From assembly GCA_030549775.1 (NCBI GenBank), contig CM060172.1, positions 9,845,861-9,909,860 of the forward strand: a stretch of 64,000 nt of DNA, given 5' to 3'. Origin of the DNA: Tamarix chinensis (Eukaryota; Streptophyta; Magnoliopsida; Caryophyllales; Tamaricaceae). Below, one piece after another: positions 36,641-48,259 of this stretch (its first letter is position 1; every line of letters begins with the position of its first letter). A program made the translations under genes and the position numbers. Below the pieces are notes generated by a model that made no database searches, was not told the DNA's origin, and was given only the letters and a program-made list of their open reading frames with translations.

Positions 36641-36899
36641 GCCATATGGTATGGAGCCTAAGATATTGGATCTATCCCTAGCAACATATCTATGGTGAAT
36701 ATGACTTCTGGAACTAGTGTTGATATTGAGATCTCCTCAATGAATACATCAAGAAACTCACAGGCCATGGTTATTTGCTCCATGGGCATCTCACTTGCTT
36801 GGGTATCTCTAACACTGAATAGGTAGAGCGGATACCCTCAATGTACAAGGTTGCTTAACGCGATCGCTGATATGATCCTTACAGAGGGATTAGGTTCAC

Positions 36900-37250
36900 A
36901 CTTCCAATATAAAACCCTAATACCCTTTGATCCTCACAGAACCACTCATTCTTGCATGCAATAAATCAATGATCACATCAAAATCATACGACTCAAGTTC
37001 TATTAGGTCTAATGGAAATTCTTCTCCTTCCGCTACCAGAGTAAATCCTTGATAAAACTTTGAGCATGCCACCCTATCCTCCAAAGGCAACACAATAGAA
37101 GTAGAGATACTATTAGAAGGAGATAAGGTAGATCTGACTACGAACGTAGATGACATGAAGGAGTGTGATAAACTAAAGTCAAATAATAGGCAAGCAAGAA
37201 AGGTATAGACAATAAGTATACCAATCACCACACTAGACAAACAATGCCTT
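36900..37250 (-). pseudogene. pol: Retropepsin-like protease region of element F, broken
   Basis: A 107-codon frame (37240-36917) carries VVIGILIVYTFLACLLFD, then FSLSHSFMSSTFV. The catalytic DSG/DTG triad position reads DFS. Downstream is LVAEGEEFPLDLIELESYDFD followed by VII, the usual start of the segment before RT. Protease would cut the polyprotein. The changed triad makes activity unlikely. It lies upstream (to the right) of RT in the same orientation, as expected. Confidence 0.8.
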
Positions 37251-37259
37251 TACCTAGCT

Positions 37260-37745
37260 CATCATATTTAGGTGTTCTACTGATGGGACTCCCATGACAC
37301 TAGCTAATCCTTACCCTTGCTGGAAAGGGCAAGGCCTTAGACCTCTGGGTTGGCTGGCTAAACTCACACCATTAGCTGGTGAGGGTAGAACTTTCTGCAT
37401 CTGTGGCTATGGTTGCTGCATTAATCTAGTACTCTAAGCTCTAGTATAGCTTCTCTAGATGCTACCACCGCTAACTCGGCACTCATAAGCTCTATGCCCC
37501 ACCATGCCCATCCATGGCACATCACATTGTTATCTCTGTAGTCTACCCCTGGGTAATCTATTCCACCTTAATTGTAGTGGTAGTGTCTCTCCTCAACACA
37601 ATCCTAGGTTTTAGAGGCTTAGGAGAACTCAATTTAGGACCAATAGTAAATGAAGAAAATAAAGGCTTAGGGTATCATGAAGATATTGAAATCTTCTCGG
37701 CCTTTACCACTTTGGATATTAACTTAGGTGAGGTACCTTTTTAAT
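37260..37745 (-). pseudogene. gag: Possible gag end of element F
   Basis: The minus strand around 37480-37510 reads GMVGHRAYECRV, resembling the second half of a CCHC zinc knuckle; the first two Cys are not in the expected spacing. The rest is not recognisable. Position to the right of the protease fits gag. Confidence 0.4.
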
Positions 37746-38712
37746 TCTACTAGCATTTCTTGGGTGGTTCCCCATCTTATTTTGATAGCATTTTAGATAT
37801 TAACTTAGGCTAGGCTCCTTTATTAAGAAGATAGATGAATTATGAAGAAATAGTAACTATGTAAACTAAGGGGATGCATAACGGACATAAAACATGCATT
37901 GCTAAGAAAGCTCACAGTAAAGTAATAAGTATTTCTAACCGTAGTCAACTTTTCTTTATTCTTTTGCTTTTTAGGACCATGATTTTTAGGTAAAAAAAAC
38001 TTTTAGAACCTTATTACAAATAAACATGGTGGTAATATATCATGGGACTACAAACGTTTGGTTTAGTGACCCAGATAATAGATGCCCCACTTGGAGGATG
38101 AACAATGAGAATTTTTATGCCCTTATAAAGGTTAGATGAAGCATGTTGTTATTTAGCCTTCCATGCATTACACTCTAAAGGAAAAAATCAAGGTAATGAA
38201 AAAAGGAAAGCGTTGAAAGAAGGGTAAGATACATACCAATGTTAGAGATTAATCCTATCTTCTTAAAGATGATAGCATGATTCACAACTTCTTTTTTATT
38301 TATGTTGTTCCCATATTGCAAAAACTTGTATAATTTGTCCACACATGCTTCCAAATCTAGAGAGAAAAGTGGGCATTCGCAGACACAAAGGTTCAGTTAA
38401 CCCTACTTTGGTAGATTCCACTCAAAATAACCCAAGATAAGGAAGCATTGAGACTTCTACTTCTTTACTAAAGACCAAGGCTCCTTAAAAATTTTATTTT
38501 TCCTCTTTTCTAAATGTCTTAGAAACCTAGGGCTAATAAATTTCTTAGAAGCTTGATGAAATTCCTTAATAAATCCATCGTTGGCCTAACTTCCAACAAG
38601 TGGAAACCATACAAACATCTCATCACCATTCTCCAAGTTTTAGGAAAATTGAGCATGTCTTAGCTTGCAGGCTTGAAGAAATTTCTTTATGAAAGTGTGT
38701 CAGGGAAATCAT
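37746..38712 (-). pseudogene. Degenerate minus-strand coding remnant, left half (split by solo LTR C)
   Basis: Minus-strand stretches look coding: LFSLDLEACVDKLYKFLQYG then NNINKKEVVNHAIIFKKIGL (about 38230-38370) and GDEMFVWFPLVGS (about 38590-38630). Together with 43357-43680 they suggest one broken gene of about 0.9 kb. The order resembles N-terminal proteins of some plant gypsy-type transposons, but I am not sure. 37746-38200 shows nothing recognisable. Confidence 0.35.
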
Positions 38713-40894
38713 TGTAATACCTTAAAATTATAAAACCTAGAATTTAATAATTAATCTTTATTTGGAATAATTCAATATTAAACTATTAATTTAATTATTT
38801 TATGGACTTTTGATTAATAAAAATGGATATGATTATTTAATAATTAAAATAAATATTTTAATATTTTATCATACTCTTTTTATTTAAATACATTTTTAGG
38901 CCATATTTTACTCAAATTACCCTCTTAAATTAATACCTTAAATGTTAAATAAATTAATTTATTAAAATAATGTCTCCATCTAAATACATTCTAACCCTAA
39001 TTCAAAAAATTATTTTATTTTTCATTTTTCCTTTTTCCTTTTTCTCTCTTATTTTTCCTTCATTTCTCCTTTTCTTTCTTTTCTTCCTTCCTTTGGCCAA
39101 CCAGCTTACTTCTCCCTTCCTTTTCTTCACTAGGCCGCTCGCCATCCACCTCACCAGCCCCACCCACATCGTTTCTCCTCTCCCCCTTCCCTTCTTTCTT
39201 TCCTTTTTTCCTTCCTCACCCGTTGGGCCAGCCTAACCTTTCTTTTTCTTTTTTCATCTCCCTAGCGCATAGGTCGGCCTGCCTTTCTTACTCCTTGTCA
39301 GGCCTACGTCCCTTGTTCTTCCCTTATCTTCCTTCTCTCCCCTACATATGGAGCCCAACCATCCCCCATACCTGCACCTATACCCCTGCAACTCCCCCTC
39401 TACACCTACCATTGCAGGCCTAACTTGCCTCTCTCTCTCTTTCGTCCATTTCCTTCCATTTTTTGACCAAACGCCCCTTACACAGCTCCTAGCATGCCTC
39501 CCCTTTCCTTTTTCTTCCTTCCTTCTCCTTAGTACACTTCACCGACCTACAACACCTTTCCTCTAGTAACCACCTACCCTACACGACCTTGACTACCCTC
39601 ATTTCCCTCTTATTTGTCTTCTCCTTCTCTTCTTCTTCTCTACCCATTTTCTCCCCCCTAGAGCTCTCCTTATCCCCCTACTGAGCCCTCTTTTCTTCTT
39701 CTTTCATTCTCCTTCTCCTCCCCTTCTTTTACTCTGCCACCCAACTAACCATCACACCAACTCCCCTACATCCCCTACTTCCTTCCTGCACCACCTAGCA
39801 CCCCCATACACCCTTGATACCAACGTTTCTCCCTTCCTTCTATTTTCTTCTCCTTTTGACCCTCCTCCTCACACACCACCTTACGCTGCCTATTCCCCCT
39901 CTTTCGTCACTGCTGAAGCCGCCCCTTGACCACATGATACCTCCCCTACTCTGAAATACCCCTATAGCCCCCTTATTCCTCCTCTTCTATTTCCTTCCTT
40001 TTTCTTATTCTCTTTTCCTTACACCCATCTTCCAGCCCCTACTACCACCATCTCCGCCACCCTGATCCATCACTTTTTAACCCTCCACAACCACCTACAC
40101 CTTGTCACTCTTCCTACACCCGGCCACTACCCCAACTCACCTCTGCAAGCCACCATTGAGCCCCCTTTTCCACCTTTGTCCAACCCTCTTCCCCCCTATT
40201 TTACCCTTTCATTCATGCATCCTCATAATGCATGGATAATATGAGTGTTACTGCATAATTGTAACATGATTTGACTAGTTTTTAAAGGTATAATATAATT
40301 AGCGTTGATTTATATTTAATAAGAATTTTGATAAAAAAAATTATCCCTTTAATTTTCTACTACCAATATGATAATTTTGATATTATTTCTAGGTACAGAT
40401 ATTTACTAATCAAGCTTAAGCTTTTAACTGGGGTATAGGTAAAGTTTAGTTATTGCTAGAAATAAGGTAGTCATTCTACTCTACTAAAATGTGTGGATTT
40501 ACAAATGCTAGCACATTAAGGTTTTGAAATGAGGTTTGTGTGTATATTAAGTGTTGTTAAGCATATCATCACTTGTAATGTATGTTGGAAAATGGAATGA
40601 AAAGCTTGCTATATTGTATGAATGTGATCTGAGTAGAAATGGTGGTTAAGAAGAGGGATCCTTGTTGTTAATAATGATATTAGATACATATATATGTCAT
40701 GATAAGTAATATGGCCACTTGTAGTAGAAATAATGCTAATATGAGCACTAAGGGCATTTTAGTAATTTTACTTGTACATAAGGTGTGGCCTAAATAAATA
40801 TGCATGGTAGGTGATAATGGGTATTATTCATGGATAACAAGGGTTGTAGTGTTAGATGATGCATATGGACCATGGGGGATAATATTTCATGTGT

Positions 40895-41350
40895 TAGGGG
40901 TAATATGGTAAATTTTGGTATGAAAAAGGGGTAACTTGGTAATTTTTTGAATAAAAAGGATAATTTGGTAATTTTAGCATGAGAAAGGGGTAACTTGGTA
41001 ATGTAATGAATAAAAAGGGTAATTTGGTAATTTAATGACTAAGAAGGGTACTTTGGTAATTTTAAATGAAAAAAGGGTATTTTGATAATTATACAAGTAC
41101 AAAGGGAATTTCAGTAATTATACAAGTACAAAGGGTATTTTGGTAAATATGCAAGTATGATGGGTAATATACAAGTATGATGGGTAATTTGGTAATTTAA
41201 CAAGTATGAAGGATATTTTGGTAATTTAATAAGTACGAAGGGTATTTTGGTTATTATACTAGTATGAAGGGTAATTTGGTAATTTGGCAAGTAAAAGGGT
41301 ATTTTAGTAAATAGGCAAGCAAGAGGGGTAATTTAATAATTTTGTAAGTG
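40895..41350 (+). repeat. AAGGGTAATTTGGTAATTT minisatellite of LTR copy C
   Basis: About 16 units of 22-30 bp with core GGGTAWTTTGGTAATTT plus a spacer such as ACAAGTACAA or GAATAAAA. It occupies the place held by unrelated minisatellites in copies 1 and B. Confidence 0.88.
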
Positions 41351-42429
41351 AGAAGGGGTAAACCAATGATTTTCATATGATATGGCAATTAATTTAATAA
41401 GCCTTTATATTAAGTCATGAGTGATATTAAGTAATAGAATAAAGGTATGGCCTTAATATTACTTGTTTAAGTATAATAATGTATATTATAAGGATGAGGG
41501 TATTTTAGTAAATTGGTATGTATCATAAGAAAAAATGCATGGTGTAGGGTTGAATGAATAATTAAGGGTATATTATGATGTCAATTTTACAATCATGAAA
41601 AAGGTGCCTTAATTGTTAATTATGCATGGAAATGTGTGTTGGATGTGCTAGAAGTACATGTTAGGGTTTATGTGTTCAATGATCAGTTGGTTTGTAGAGT
41701 ACTTGATTCCCTAACCAATAATATAATTATAACATGATAACCTATTATGATATGTGGATATATAAAAATAAAGTATGTGTGAAAATAGATGATAAGAGGA
41801 GGACTTAACCGTAGGGCATTTTGGTCATTTTGACCTAAGGTACCTAGATATAGGAATTGGAACCTAGGATGGCCTTATTAGACTATTTAAGTTAACAATG
41901 ACAATAATACTAATAATGATTACTTAATAATAATGCAACAAATAAAATCGAGTAAGTATGTGATTATTGTGTTTCTTGTGGTCACCTTAATTAAGACACT
42001 AATAATTAAAGTAATAGACATTGAGATCAGAAATGGTGACTCTTTAGGAGTCACTAATCTAAAGACGTGGTTTAGCCCACGACTATGCTGGATTTTGTTG
42101 GTGTGCCTTACTACCCCAGCCAGACCCTACATCTTAATCTATTTAGCTATACGGACCTACTTAAGGGGTATGCATACTCATGAACTAGGTGTTCTTGTTA
42201 TTAAGGTATTGTGCGTCCTTATGCACCAGTGTGAGTAGGGTACCTTTTCTTCTCTTTGTTGTTGGTTGGAGGGTAGTGTGATGCTTATATGCTCCAATAT
42301 GACCGGTGTACCTTTGAGTCTCCGGGTTTGTGATCCCCCTCTCAAGTTAAATAAATGGAATTAATGTGCTAATTAAATGGAAAGATACTAATCATTTGAA
42401 GTGGAATATTATTGAACTAGGCTTAGAGA

Positions 42430-42560
42430 GAATAGTGGCCTGGATCATTTTGCCCTAAAGACTGATCCATCGGCAAATAATGGTGACCATGTGTGTTATA
42501 TCCTAGAGTTGTATTTCCAATCAACTGGCTATAATAGTGAGTTCCTATACTCACATGGAT
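42430..42560 (+). repeat. Reduced CCGG-type hairpin units of LTR copy C
   Basis: Three decayed units: ACTGATCCATCGGCAAATAA, then TCAACTGGCTATAATAGTGA, with TTTTGCCCTAAAGA in between, matching the layout of the arrays in other copies. Confidence 0.6.
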
Positions 42561-43220
42561 ATAATTTGAGAGATGAATATGAATCATACTTAATTAATAG
42601 ATTAAGTTCAGATAATGATGATTAAATGTATAACCTATTGTTATGGTATGAATGTGGTCGTGGTGCTTGTCTTAGGTTGAGTGGTGGTATGTGTTGATGG
42701 TGTGTGGCTGGACATTGTAACTGTACTACACAGAGCTTTGCTTGAATGCTTTCTTTGTAAGTGCTGGAAATGCTAAATAAATGGACTTTGTGATATATGA
42801 CTCTTGCGGTACAAGTCCATCCAATATTGTGTTTCTTTCTATGCATTGTGTAGGTATTATTCTTATGTTAGAATGATGTAGTGCATGTGGGTCCTACCTT
42901 TTAGTTTTGTATAAAGGGTTAATTAGTATCATAGTATTGAAGGGTTCCTTTTGTGGACTCCTGCCTACTCAATGGGTAGTGTCCCTTGCAGGTTAGCCTA
43001 TAGGTGTTATTCAAGTTCTCATCAGATAGGAGCGTAAGGACTGTTTGGGAAGCTTTCTAAATTTATCCTTTAAACTTTCATATTTTCTTGTATAATGATT
43101 TTATTTCTATAAACATGAATAGTGGGTTTAATTCTTGTAATTTAATTTAACATGCTACTTTGATTTAGTTTCATAACTTGGTTTTGTGTAAAATGTGTTC
43201 TCTTTCTTTTTAAGCCTTTG

Positions 43221-43259
43221 CACTTGATACTAAAACAAAAACTGGTCTGGTACTAAATG
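43221..43259 (+). other. Inverted repeat near the 3' end of LTR copy C
   Basis: CACTTGATACT faces GGTACTAAATG, weaker pairing than in copies B and D, 92 bp before the LTR end. Confidence 0.6.
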
Positions 43260-43356
43260 TAGTGGTAGCATCCCCGAAATTTACTATATTTGATTCCACT
43301 CAATTTTAATAAAATAAAATTATTTTAGTAGTGAAATTAGGGGGTGTTACAATCAT

Positions 43357-43680
43357 ATCCTAGTATAAAGCACCTTAGCATAAAAAAGTTAAACACCTAC
43401 TTAGTGGTTTATTAGTACTATCTGAAGGAGTTGGCAGAATCAAATTAATGGAAGAAGGAATATAGTATTTCATCCAAAGATGTTCTATTTAAGTTTTAGT
43501 AACATTACTCTGAAACAAAGTATCCAAGTCAAATGAAGAAATTCCATACATATTGACCAAATGGGAAGGATTACAAAGCAATAAAGAAAAAGATGGTTTC
43601 ATAACCGACGAGTTTGTCAAAGACAAAAAAGGAAGCAAAAATTTGAGAGTATGATAGATGTATTTAAAGATGGAGAAGAA
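43357..43680 (-). pseudogene. Degenerate minus-strand coding remnant, right half
   Basis: Minus strand reads FFSIFKYIYHTLKFLLPF, then HLVNMYGISSFDLDTLFQSN and, after one stop, IEHLWMKYYIPSSINLILPT. It continues into 38712 once solo LTR C and one ATCAT copy are removed. Family not certain; resembles the N-terminal region of a plant gypsy-type transposon protein. Confidence 0.4.
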
Positions 43681-45343
43681 AATTAATTAGGATAGTTATT
43701 AATATGTTTGATAAATAGGTCCTTTAAAATGGTAAAGGATTTACAAGGACGATCAGGAAAGTTGGTGATTAGTGTGGCGGCAACACGAACTCAGTAAGTA
43801 TGATTACCATCATTGAGCTTATGATATTGAATACCTCTACTTATGGTGATGGTAGGAAGAGTTGTAATGATACCTATGGATAGAGATGATAGTGGTGTAG
43901 ACTATGTATAGTTCCCTAAAACAAGATGAAAATGGAGATATGAAGGTCTTACGTTAGAAGATATAGAGTGAAAGTTAAAGAAAGATGAAGAGCAGTAAAC
44001 ACAAATGATGAAAGTAAGATAAGAGTAAGTGAGGGTGAATATATACATATATATAGTTAGAAAAATTGAAGTTACCTCATTTTTTATTCGGAATATGAAG
44101 AGTTTGCATTCATTACTAACTAAAACCTCTTATTAATATCACCTTTAGAAAATATAAACATAAAATTAAGCCTCGAGCATCACCTTTTCTTAAGTGATGT
44201 AGCAGTGTGAAAATGAAAGACTTTCAATAACCTAGGAACTTGTTCCTTTTATAATAATAGTTGGCAAGAATGTGTCACCCTTTTTTAAAGGCTTATCCTC
44301 TAATTTAAACATGTACGGGAAGAAAAATGAGTATTATTTAGAAATCCTCATATTGGTACCATTTTATATTTTATTAAAATTTAAATTTTTAAATTTACAA
44401 AAAGTGATTAGATTGGTGTAGTTTTTTTCCCTCAACTAGAAACGCCAATAAACTTTATAGAAAGGATATGATTTTCCAATACACTACAGTACATATATAT
44501 GATGTATGACAACATTTTTATATGTGAATAACCAACAGTCTTTTATTTGTGAGTAACCAATGATCTATTCTTTGGTAAGTGATCAACGGTATTCTTGTGT
44601 AACTTTATTTGCAATTAACCAATAGAATTTTGTATAACCTTTTTTTTAAGTGTCCAGCAGTATTTTTTTCTTGTAAATGTGTCTTTTGGATTGTTGGTGA
44701 TATAGCCAAATCCTAGTTTATCTAGATAAGAGAAGTATATGATGCACTTGATCATCAGTACAAAAATTGAAGTTTTTCTTGTCTACCCTAGGAGAGTGGT
44801 CAACTCAATAGATTAAATTTTAAAATAAGTGGTGATATGGGTCTTTCCCAAAAGAGTACTACAATGCCTTTGGAATGTTGGCCCAAAGTTCGAGAGTTAG
44901 ATCAAAAGCTTCCAGCATCTCATCTTCAAACTAGTCTTGGACTGGTAGTTATACTGATTATAAGTTAGGCTGATCTTCTACGCATAATATGGGTATCTTG
45001 TTGTCCTCAACTACAACATACTTTTTCCTATTCTCATTCCCTCATTCTACCGTTCTTATTTCTTAAGATGTCCTTAGTGTTGATCTTTACTTTGACTTGA
45101 ACCATTGACTTTAGGGTTAACTTAAATAATTGAAACTAAAGAAAAATTGGTGAGTATGGTATTAGAATCATTTTATATTATGCAATATTCTTTTATCCCT
45201 ATATCAAGATGTTAATATTTAAAGTGTAAGTCCTTGAGATTTGAGAATGATCTCTCTTTAGGATTAGCTACTTTAGAGATGATGCATGAGCCCTTGATTT
45301 GGGTTGGTGGTTTTGTTTGGCCTTCAGGTTAAGACTCTATTCT
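43681..45343. other. Unassigned AT-rich region
   Basis: No convincing gene. A short repeat of GTGARTAACCAAYRRT (GTGAATAACCAACAGT, GTGAGTAACCAATGAT, AAGTGATCAACGGTAT, GCAATTAACCAATAGA, AAGTGTCCAGCAGTAT) runs from 44525 to 44665. Confidence 0.4.
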
Positions 45344-47735
45344 TATAACACCCCAAATTTTCATAACATTTTCTTTTGAGTATTTTACCTTTTATTCAAA
45401 AATATAATCCTTAAACATTGGCCTAATTATTTTATTAATAACCTCTAACACATAACCTAAATAATTTCTTAAATATTTCCCCTAATTATTTTACCATTTT
45501 CCTTCTTATTAAATATATCCAAAAGTGATTTATTTTTCTCAATATATTTTTCCTATCTGGTACCCTAACCTATCAAAACTAAACCTAAAAATAAAATAAA
45601 TTAATTTCTATCCTATCCTTGCCACCTCCTACCTCACATAATCTTTTGTCGGGAAAATTTTTCATTCCCCAAAATAATCTCCTTGACTTCCTTTCCTCTT
45701 CTTCTTCTTCCAATTCCTCATTTTCATGCAGAATCCCAAGCAGAACCATGTTCAAACATCACTAACCGCCACCTTATCCTTGTAGCCCATCATCAACCCT
45801 ATTGTCATTCTTCTTCTTCTTTCCTTCTTATTTCCTCTTCTCCTCTACCACCATCCCAGCCAACCAAGCTACCCAAATTATCCCTTCCACTCTATATTCA
45901 TTTCCATCCTTTCTATGCTACCCCATTAAGGATGTAAATGGGGAAAATTTTATTCGAAACCCGATGGATTTTATCCAACAGATACTTAAGCGGATATAGA
46001 TACTGATATAGATATAGAGGATGGAAAAAAAATCCTGTCGAGTTTGGGTATGGATATGGGTATGGGATATCCATATACGTACCCGTAACCATACCCGTAT
46101 CCATATCCGTACATGTTTACCCGATATATAATTACCATTTTATCCTTAATTTTAAAATAAATATAGCATAAATTAAGGTTAAACTTTTCATTTGGCTTAA
46201 CTCTATCTGTCAGGTAATGGATCTATCCACTAGATAATATCCATTAACTCATAAATGGATAATTCATCGGGTAATGGATATCCAATGGATGCAAATATGG
46301 ATATGTTAGTGGATATAGAATCGGGTACGGGTACGGATTCATATACAATTTTTTTTTATCAAGTACGGATACGGGTATGGGTATACCAACCCCAAACCTG
46401 CCCCATTTACATCCCTATACCCCATCGAGCTCGACACCACCACTACCACCCTCCACCATAGCCCTTACAAACCCCCTTCATTTGCACTAATCATGTTGTA
46501 CATGCAGCATGAGGTATTTTTCTTTTAAAAACATTTATACTCATTTTTAATAAGGGTATTTTGGTAATTTTAGAAAATAAATACTTTAATATAAATGATT
46601 ATTGTATTCTTTTAATATGAGTATTATTCTTGTAGCATTATTTTTAGGTATGAAAGTTTTAGTAAAGGAGCTCAATAATTTTAGTAAGATACCGATAATT
46701 TATGCATTTTCTCACGTAACTTTTATACCCTACTAAAATGATAGAAATTCGACGATAGTACATTATGGTTTTTAATATAAATTATGTTAAGTAATATTTG
46801 TTAAAATGTAATTATTGGCTTAAATATTATTAGCACAAAAATTAGAAAAAAAATATGTCATTTTATGTTAAATATTTCAAATCCAAAAGTATGACATAAA
46901 TGATGTTAATTATGATATGTACATGTAAATCATATGTTGAGCATGCTTAGTCATATTTATAGGATAATTATTATTACTTTGTGCCATAGGGTTTGTGTAT
47001 AATATAAATTTTTTTAACAAGCATGCTTAATATGTGTTATTAATTTTTGAACATCGGAATATGTGATTTTAGATGAAATAAAAGTGCAGGCTATGGTCTT
47101 ACATGCATAATAATGATTAAGGGAAAATAGTCATTAGGTGTATATGATAATTTAATCACATGATAAATACTTTAATTATTTTGTTTTAACATTTTGTAAA
47201 GAAATTAAAAAATAAATTGGAATTAGCATTTAAAATGGATGATAATGTGGAAATTTTGATAGCAGTGGCATTTTGGTTATTTTTAGCCTAATGAGTCCGA
47301 ATGTGAATAATTGAGCCTTGGATGGAATTAATATAATTTTATGATTGGCCTTGGTAATAATATTATTAATGGATATCTTAAAAAAATGATAAATGAGTAC
47401 AAATGGTTAAGTATGGAAACTAGATATATGTAATTGATTGAGATATCATGGTAACCCAAATAAAACCTTAATACTTATTGAAAAAGGTCTCGAGAGAGGG
47501 AATGGTGGCTCTTTAGGGATTTCTATCCTAAAGATGTAGTCTAACACATTATTAATTATGGATTTTTCTTGGTGCACCTTAGTACCTCAACCAAGTCCTA
47601 TATCATACTCTATTTAACTCTACGGACTGATAAAGGGTATAAATACTTAAAGATTTACTGTCCTTGTCAGTAGGTTATTGTGATACCTTCATGTACTAGT
47701 ACGACTAAGGAACATCTATGTCTTTCAATTGATAG
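45344..47735 (+). repeat. 5' LTR of the 45344-63601 element, left part
   Basis: Aligns base for base with 60493 onward: TTTACCTTTTATTCAAAAA, CCTTAAACATTGG, ATTATTTTATTAATAACCTC and TAAATATTTCCCCT. It holds a short C/T-rich tract (45650-45925), the MITE at 45927-46417 and a TTTTTAGGTATGAAAG acceptor-like site near 46645. Interrupted at 47735 after GATAG and resumed at 58032. Confidence 0.85.
45927..46417. mobile_element. hAT-type MITE, 491 bp, with 8-bp target duplication
   Basis: Terminal inverted repeats TAAGGATGTAAATGGGG (45927-45943) and CCCCATTTACATCCCTA (46401-46417) pair at 16 of 17 positions. Flanks TACCCCAT at 45919-45926 and 46418-46425 form a perfect 8-bp duplication, diagnostic of hAT insertion. 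The sister LTR at 60493-63601 lacks this segment, confirming insertion. The interior is made largely of GGATATGGGTATGG-like units and their complement (GTACCCGTAACCATACCC), with no coding for a transposase. Confidence 0.94.
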
Positions 47736-47827
47736 TGTAATTATAATATCCTAAAAATTTATTTTAGGATTTAAGAAAAAAAAGGAATTATTGAATAAGA
47801 TTTAATTATATGTACAATTTCTAATAA

Positions 47828-47892
<65 letters not shown>

Positions 47893-48259
47893 GGCAATAA
47901 AAGAAGAAAAATTATGTAGGGACATAATTAGTAGAGACTAAATTTATTTACTCACCTAAGATAAATTATAAATAAACCATAATAGTTTTAATTTAATAAA
48001 ATTTTATTATTATTATTATTTATTTTTATTATTCCTAAGACACTAAAAATATCCAAACCACCCTACCACTCGATTTTTCCTTTTTCTTTCTCCCTTTTTA
48101 TTACCTTCTTTTTCTTTCTTTTCTTTCTTCTTTTCTTCCTTTCCTTTTCTTTCTCCTTACTTCTCCCTCCTTTGACCAACTCTTTTTTCTTTTCCTCCCC
48201 CACCCTACTCTTTTCCTTTTCTTTCCCTCTTTCTTTCTCTACTCTCTTTTGCCCCTGCC
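47736..48259 (+). repeat. LTR E, left part
   Basis: Starts TGTAATTATAATATCC, AT-rich, with (AAT)n(ATT)n at 47827-47891 that could form a long hairpin, then a C/T-rich tract (48063-48259) cut by LTR D. Confidence 0.75.
47827..47891. repeat. (AAT)n/(ATT)n palindromic microsatellite
   Basis: Ten or so AAT triplets run directly into about eleven ATT triplets, making a perfect inverted repeat. Confidence 0.85.

Larger units (their letters stand above)
38713..43351 (+). mobile_element. Solo LTR, 4,639 bp, giant-LTR chromovirus family (copy C)
   Basis: Begins TGTAATACC at 38713 and ends GGGGGTGTTACA at 43351, flanked by ATCAT at 38708-38712 and 43352-43356: a perfect 5-bp target duplication. No primer-binding site or pol. 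Contains a C/T-rich tract (39010-40200), an acceptor/donor-like pair around 40392-40440, a minisatellite (40895-41350), a reduced CCGG array (42430-42560) and the terminal inverted repeat (43221-43259). It lacks the long (TTA)n tract of copies B and D. Confidence 0.95.

Noticed and set aside
45683..45999. Ser/Pro-rich frames of 65-84 codons
   Set aside because: C/T-rich part of an LTR interrupted by a MITE; composition explains them.
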